Below, piece after piece: positions 22,210 to 25,728 of a DNA stretch of 25,728 bases. The stretch is from Bog-564 sp035509915 (lineage in GTDB: Bacteria; Actinomycetota; Acidimicrobiia; Acidimicrobiales; UBA8190): positions 1 through 25,728 of the forward strand of contig DATKIB010000041.1 of the NCBI GenBank assembly GCA_035509915.1, read 5' to 3'. The notes beneath the pieces are model-generated. The model searched no databases. It saw nothing but the letters and a program-made list of their open reading frames with translations, and was not told where the DNA came from. The position numbers were made by a program, and so were the translations under genes. Positions within the stretch are counted from its first letter, which is position 1. Every line of letters begins with the position of its first letter.

Positions 22210-22989
22210 CTATGAGCCTCTGGCGTCACAGGCCACGGCCGGCCCCGGCGCCGGCAAGGCGTTCACTGCCCGAAGCATCCGCGTGGTCCAGGCCTCGAGG
22301 CGCCGGCTGGCGTCGGAGGTCAGCCGCTGGCACACCCAGTCCCAGTGGAGCGCCACGGCGTCGCCTGCGGCGAGGTCACCCGCGAAGCCGATGCCGTCCA
22401 CGCTCCTGCGTACCTGCTCCACGCGTTCGGGCCCCTCGACGACCAGGCGGCCCCGGAGCACGAGGCTCCGGTCGCGAACTGTCACCGTGTCGCCTTCGGC
22501 CGACAGGACCGTCCCCCACCGGATGCGGCACCTGTCGAGCACCGTCAGCGGCGCACCCTCCATCCCCGCGCGCAGCAGCCCGAGCCACGGGTAGACCGCG
22601 AAGACGTGGAAGTTGTGATGCGCTGCACCACCGAGGAGCGCGGCATGTGCCACAGGGGAGAAGTCCCGCCCGGCACGCCGCTCGAAGCGGTCGTCGAGGT
22701 GAGCCACCAGCGTCGCAGGAGGGACGCGTTCGAGAAGTGAGTTCCCGATCCAGTAGGCGTCGACCACGCGCGAGTCGAGTGGGTCCTCGATGCCGCTGCA
22801 GCTCGAGATCAGCTGGAGGTAGGGCCAGGCCCCGTCGAAACGCGCCGCCAAAGATGACACGGCCCGGAGGTCCTTCCCTTCGGCCGCCGCTCCCAGGAGA
22901 GCGGCCGGGTCTGCCGGCCCGCAGTACCCGAGCGAGTTCGGCGGGTAGGCGAAGCGGGCGAAGGCAAACGGGCCGGCAGGCACTTGCAT
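22210..22989 (-). CDS. DUF6390-like protein, hydrogenase operon-associated
   Basis: A 259-residue soluble protein of unknown function. It appears to match the DUF6390 family, from memory and unconfirmed. Conserved-looking blocks are FARFAYPPNSLGYCGP near the N-terminus, SRVVDAYWIGNSLLE, GGAAHHNFHVFAVYPWLGLLR, LDRCRIRWGTVL and GDAVALHWDWVCQRL. Cys and His residues recur in these blocks and could bind a metal or cofactor. ATG 22989 is 8 bases after the EamA stop; GAAGGA lies just upstream, though close. It is the last gene of the run hydrogenase large subunit - protease - HypC - EamA, so a role in hydrogenase assembly or use is inferred from context only. Confidence 0.7.
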   Translation of the reverse strand: MQVPAGPFAFARFAYPPNSLGYCGPADPAALLGAAAEGKDLRAVSSLAARFDGAWPYLQLISSCSGIEDPLDSRVVDAYWIGNSLLERVPPATLVAHLDDRFERRAGRDFSPVAHAALLGGAAHHNFHVFAVYPWLGLLRAGMEGAPLTVLDRCRIRWGTVLSAEGDTVTVRDRSLVLRGRLVVEGPERVEQVRRSVDGIGFAGDLAAGDAVALHWDWVCQRLTSDASRRLEAWTTRMLRAVNALPAPGPAVACDARGS

Positions 22990-22997
22990 CGTCCTTC

Positions 22998-23999
22998 TCA
23001 CCGGGCCGTCGCAAGCCGCGGCCACACGCGCACGACCGTGGCGCTACCGAGCGCCACCAGCACGAGGCCGACCGTCTCGGACAGGGAGATCGCGTGCCCC
23101 GCAGCCAGCTGCAAGAGGGAGGTCACCACTACGCTCGCCACCAGCACCGAGGTCACGTCGAGTGCGCGCGCCCTGCTCAGGGCGACCATCCACGTCCCCA
23201 CGTATCCCGCCAGGAGCCCTCCCGTCAGAAGCGCCCAGCCCAATTGAGCGGCGTCGAGTCCCGCTAGCGCTCCGAAGTGCCCGGTCGCAGCGACGAAGGC
23301 TACGAGCACCACCACTCCTATGCCCATTCGGAGCACGGACAACCTCACTGGTGTCGTCGACTCGAGCAGGCGCTTGGCGACCACGGTCTCGACCGCCCAA
23401 AGGACGGTCGCCCCAAGAACGAGCAGCGGGCCCTCGCCGAGCACGAGCCGCCCGATGCCGCCACTGATCGCGACCTGCCCACCAACTAGGAGCACTATCG
23501 CGCCGAGGTTCCAGAGCGAGAGCCGCTCACCCAGGAACGGCAGGGCGAGTATCGCCACCCACACCAGCATCGTGTCGTGCAGGAAGGCGGCCGGCTCGGC
23601 GGACATTCGCGCCAGCCCCTCGAAGAACAAGACGAATGCGATGCCGCCTCCGACGACCCCCACGTAGGCCCAGCTGAACCAGCGGGCGTAGCTACCGGCG
23701 CTGAGCCCGTGGAGCGCCGGCGCTCCCCCGCTACCGGGCCTTCTCGCCCGGTCGTCACGTCGGGCGGACCTGAGAGCGCGAAAGACACCTGCTGCGGCAA
23801 TCAGGAAGACTGCGGCCACGGCGTTCTTCGCCGTCGTGTACACCGCGGGGTCGCGGATCGAATGGACGCCGTAGCTGTTCACGAATATCGAGACGCCGCT
23901 TACGAGCGCCGTCCCTCCTGCGACGACAGCCCCGGGCAATCGCGCACGCTCGGGTGCTCGAGTTGCCTCCACCGAAAGTCGTGGTGATCGTTGAGTCAT
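22998..23999 (-). CDS. EamA-family DMT transporter
   Basis: A 333-residue integral membrane protein with about ten membrane spans arranged as two EamA repeats. The first covers about 25-165 (GGTALVSGVSIFVNSYGV... AAFLHDTMLVWVAILALPFLGERLSLWNLGAIVLLVGGQVAI, the typical end of an EamA unit). The second covers about 185-325 (LLVLGATVLWAVETVVAKRLL ... SVLVASVVVTSLLQLAAGHAISLSETVGLVLVALG). A His- and Asp-free core gives no hint of metal transport. The ATG overlaps the HypC stop (ATGA), so it is translationally coupled to hydrogenase maturation genes. The substrate is unknown; family members export amino acids, nucleotides or other metabolites. Confidence 0.9.
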   Translation of the reverse strand: MTQRSPRLSVEATRAPERARLPGAVVAGGTALVSGVSIFVNSYGVHSIRDPAVYTTAKNAVAAVFLIAAAGVFRALRSARRDDRARRPGSGGAPALHGLSAGSYARWFSWAYVGVVGGGIAFVLFFEGLARMSAEPAAFLHDTMLVWVAILALPFLGERLSLWNLGAIVLLVGGQVAISGGIGRLVLGEGPLLVLGATVLWAVETVVAKRLLESTTPVRLSVLRMGIGVVVLVAFVAATGHFGALAGLDAAQLGWALLTGGLLAGYVGTWMVALSRARALDVTSVLVASVVVTSLLQLAAGHAISLSETVGLVLVALGSATVVRVWPRLATAR

Positions 24000-24232
24000 C
24001 TTCGCTCCCGGTCCTCCAGTGCTCTCAGCTCGGACAGTGCTGCCTCCGCTTCAGAGGGGTCGGCAGGGGCGAGCGCGAACCCGCTCTGCGCGACGAGCCA
24101 GTCACCCACCTCGGGGGGCGAGCCCTCGTAGGCGAGGAGCGAGACGGTGAGTCGGCGTCCGTCGAGATCGTCGACCTCGACGCGGCCGTCCTCGGCGGGA
24201 CCCACCACAACGTGCAGCCTGCTCATGCACAT
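23996..24232 (-). CDS. hypC: HypC/HupF-like hydrogenase maturation chaperone (diverged)
   Basis: A 78-residue protein. HypC carries the Fe(CN)2CO precursor with HypD to the hydrogenase large subunit, using its N-terminal Cys. Here the start Met-Cys (MCMSRLHVVVG) keeps Cys2, while the rest of the usual MCLGIPG motif has changed. The OB-like body VEVDDLDGRRLTVSLLAY and the clear family phrase VGDWLVAQSGFALAPADPSEAEAAL are present. GAGGAGG is 7 bases upstream of ATG 24232, fixing the start and exposing Cys2. It overlaps the protease gene by 10 bases and the EamA gene by 4. Confidence 0.85.
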   Translation of the reverse strand: MCMSRLHVVVGPAEDGRVEVDDLDGRRLTVSLLAYEGSPPEVGDWLVAQSGFALAPADPSEAEAALSELRALEDRERR

Positions 24233-24795
24233 GCAAAGGCCTCCTCTATCAGGTGGAGCACGCAAGCGGCCGCCGCGTCCACGGACCCGGCCACCGCAGG
24301 GCTCAGCTCCGAGCCGTGCCCGAAGTCATCGCCCTCGACGCCGACGACGACCGCGCGAACCGGGGCGCGGCCGACGGCGAGCGCCAGGCGGAGGGCGCCT
24401 GCAAAACCGATCCCGTGCGTGCTCGAGGGGCCTCGCGGCGCGCCGGAGGGCTCGATGCCGGGCATGGTGCCGTCACGGGCGGCCGTCGCCTCGCCTTCGA
24501 GCTCCGCAACCTGCGTCGCAAGCTCGATACGCGAGATGGTGCCGGGAGAGAGACCCGACCTGGTGGCGTCCACGACCACCGCGAGGTCGGCACCGTCCCA
24601 GTGCCCGAGGAGGTCGAGAGGATCCGTCAGCGGGGCCACGACCACGCAGTCGCGGCAGGCGGTGGCGAGGTCCCCGGCGCTCTGTGCCAAGCGCTCCGAG
24701 ACGCGCCGGGCCACGACCGGGCCGACCCCGTCGTCACGGCGCCACTCGCTGCCCACTCCCGCCACCACGACTCTCGGTACGGTGCGGTGCGTCAC
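24223..24795 (-). CDS. Hydrogenase maturation protease (M52 family)
   Basis: A 190-residue endopeptidase that removes the C-terminal tail of the [NiFe] large subunit after nickel insertion. The N-terminal VVVAGVGSEWRRDDGVGP matches the G-x-G-N-x4-D-[DE]-G family motif with Ser in place of Asn. The probable nickel ligands, by comparison with HybD, are Asp22 (DDG), Asp76 (VVVDATRSG) and His127 (SSTHGIGFAGAL). The later VVVGVEGDDFGHGSELSPAV is the usual family ending. GTG 24795 overlaps the large-subunit TGA by GTGA. An insertion around residues 100-125 (Gly/Pro/Ala-rich) is longer than in HybD. It directly follows the large subunit that is presumably its substrate. Confidence 0.92.
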   Translation of the reverse strand: MTHRTVPRVVVAGVGSEWRRDDGVGPVVARRVSERLAQSAGDLATACRDCVVVAPLTDPLDLLGHWDGADLAVVVDATRSGLSPGTISRIELATQVAELEGEATAARDGTMPGIEPSGAPRGPSSTHGIGFAGALRLALAVGRAPVRAVVVGVEGDDFGHGSELSPAVAGSVDAAAACVLHLIEEAFACA

Positions 24796-25728
24796 GGACG
24801 GCGCTCCACTGTGACGTCCAGGAAATGGGCAGCACAGGAGATGCACGGGTCGTGGTTGCGCACGGCCTGCTCGCACCGTCGGGTCAGCTCCTCCTCGGAG
24901 AGCGACAGGGAGCCCTCCACGACACGGCGCAGGTCCGACTCGATCGTGAGCTGGTTCTGGGAGGTGGGGGGCATGATGCGAGCGGAGCGGATGATGCCGT
25001 CGGGGTCGAGCTCGTAACGCTGGAGCAGAATGCCGCGCGGAGCCTCCGTGGCGCCGGCGCCCACGCGGCCTGCGGGCGGGACCTCGACTGCCGGGGGGTC
25101 TGGGGGCTCGTAGGACTCGGCCAGGCGCAACGCCTCGTCGCAGGCGAACACCAGCTCCACCGCGCGCACCACGATGCTGCGGAACGGGTTGTTGCACACC
25201 GGCCCGAGCCCAGCGCCGGCCGCCGCCTCGCGGGCGAGCGCGGGCAGCACACTGGAGTTGAGGGCGTAGCGGGCCAGTGGACCCGTGAGGTACGAGTCGG
25301 TGCCCCTAAGCCTCGCATGCAGCGCAGTCGACCGCTCCACCTGCTCCTCCACGGCCAACGACGCGAAACCGGCCGCGTCGGTGTCGAGACCTTCCGAGGA
25401 GGCGACCCTCCCGGACTCGATGGGGTACATGTCACCCCTCTGCAAGGCGACGAAGCGGTAATCACCCTCGACGTCGGGGAAGTCGAAGGAGGCCACCCAC
25501 TGCGTAGTGGCCAGCGCCGCGTCGCGCGCTCTTCGCAGCGGGTCGACCAAAGAGCGGATGGTGGCTTCGTCAGGTGCCCGGTAGAAGCCGCCCACCCGCA
25601 CGTTCACCGGGTGGACGGCCCGACCACCGACCCTCTCCATCAGGAGGTTGCCGGTGCGTTTCAAGTCGAGACCTCGCTCCACGGCAGCTCGGTCGCGCCG
25701 AGCGAGCTCGACGGCGTCCTCGCAGTCA
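24792..25728 (-). CDS. [NiFe]-hydrogenase large (alpha) subunit, C-terminal part
   Basis: The frame is open to the window edge, giving 311 codons. The N-terminal part with the first Cys pair (RxCGxC) lies outside. The C-terminal active-site motif DPCISCAAH is present, with both Ni-Fe Cys, followed by a 10-residue tail (FLDVTVERRP), the segment the adjacent M52 protease should cleave after His. GGRAVHPVNVRVGGFYRAP is the conserved internal block. Overall this looks like group 3b (bidirectional, NAD(P)-linked) subunits of actinobacteria rather than membrane-bound group 1, but the class needs the small subunits outside the window. GTGA overlap with the protease gene indicates tight co-expression. 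Confidence 0.94.
   Translation of the reverse strand, partial: DCEDAVELARRDRAAVERGLDLKRTGNLLMERVGGRAVHPVNVRVGGFYRAPDEATIRSLVDPLRRARDAALATTQWVASFDFPDVEGDYRFVALQRGDMYPIESGRVASSEGLDTDAAGFASLAVEEQVERSTALHARLRGTDSYLTGPLARYALNSSVLPALAREAAAGAGLGPVCNNPFRSIVVRAVELVFACDEALRLAESYEPPDPPAVEVPPAGRVGAGATEAPRGILLQRYELDPDGIIRSARIMPPTSQNQLTIESDLRRVVEGSLSLSEEELTRRCEQAVRNHDPCISCAAHFLDVTVERRP

Noticed and set aside
1..25728. CRISPR arrays, insertion sequences, integrases, phage genes, riboswitches
   Set aside because: No regularly spaced repeats, transposase or integrase motifs, or recognisable riboswitch cores were seen on either strand.

Overview
The window is GC-rich, uses many GTG and TTG starts, and looks like a chromosomal segment of an actinomycete (Actinomycetota). 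It may be an uncultured lineage; I cannot name a genus. Supporting signs are the DUF2510-RDD protein, a WS/DGAT acyltransferase, several universal stress proteins and FMN split-barrel proteins, a mycobacteria-like hydrogenase large subunit, and a tRNA without encoded CCA. No insertion sequence, integrase, CRISPR array, rRNA or replication origin was seen.

Layout. 1-2006 (-) is the 5' two thirds or more of leuS, cut by the window edge. 2159-2232 (+) is tRNA-Ala(GGC). 2.3-5.7 kb (-) is an accessory-looking block: a 2TM protein, a short SRPBCC-related fragment, a full SRPBCC protein, a MazF-type toxin with a ribbon-helix-helix antitoxin, a VOC protein and a DUF2510-RDD membrane protein. 5.7-8.9 kb is an efflux locus: a TetR repressor divergent from a 14-TM MFS pump, with a readable promoter and paired operator-like repeats between them, followed by a GNAT and a PNPOx-family protein. 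9.2-13.1 kb holds a GlxA-type AraC regulator, PPK2, a TreT-like GT4 trehalose synthase (opposite strand) and a universal stress protein. 13.1-16.2 kb (-) is a WS/DGAT plus acyl-CoA synthetase pair.

16.35-20.5 kb (-) is a compact operon: HAD beta-phosphoglucomutase, PNPOx-like protein, GH65 phosphorylase, degenerate Usp. The last two junctions are 4-base stop/start overlaps. A divergent Usp (20.6 kb, +) and a convergent FMN-split-barrel/CBS fusion follow. 22.2-25.7 kb (-) is the end of a [NiFe]-hydrogenase operon: large subunit (C-terminal part, group 3b-like), M52 maturation protease, small HypC-like chaperone, an EamA/DMT transporter and an uncharacterised DUF6390-like protein, all overlapping or within a few bases.

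How it may fit together (inference). From about 10 kb onward the genes form a starvation/hypoxia-type set: polyphosphate-nucleotide exchange, trehalose synthesis, disaccharide phosphorolysis feeding glucose-6-P, wax ester/TAG storage, stress nucleotide sensors, and hydrogen metabolism. The content resembles mycobacterial dormancy loci, but I found no convincing DosR box. The most interesting lead is the coupling of an EamA transporter and a Cys/His-bearing DUF6390-like protein to hydrogenase maturation.
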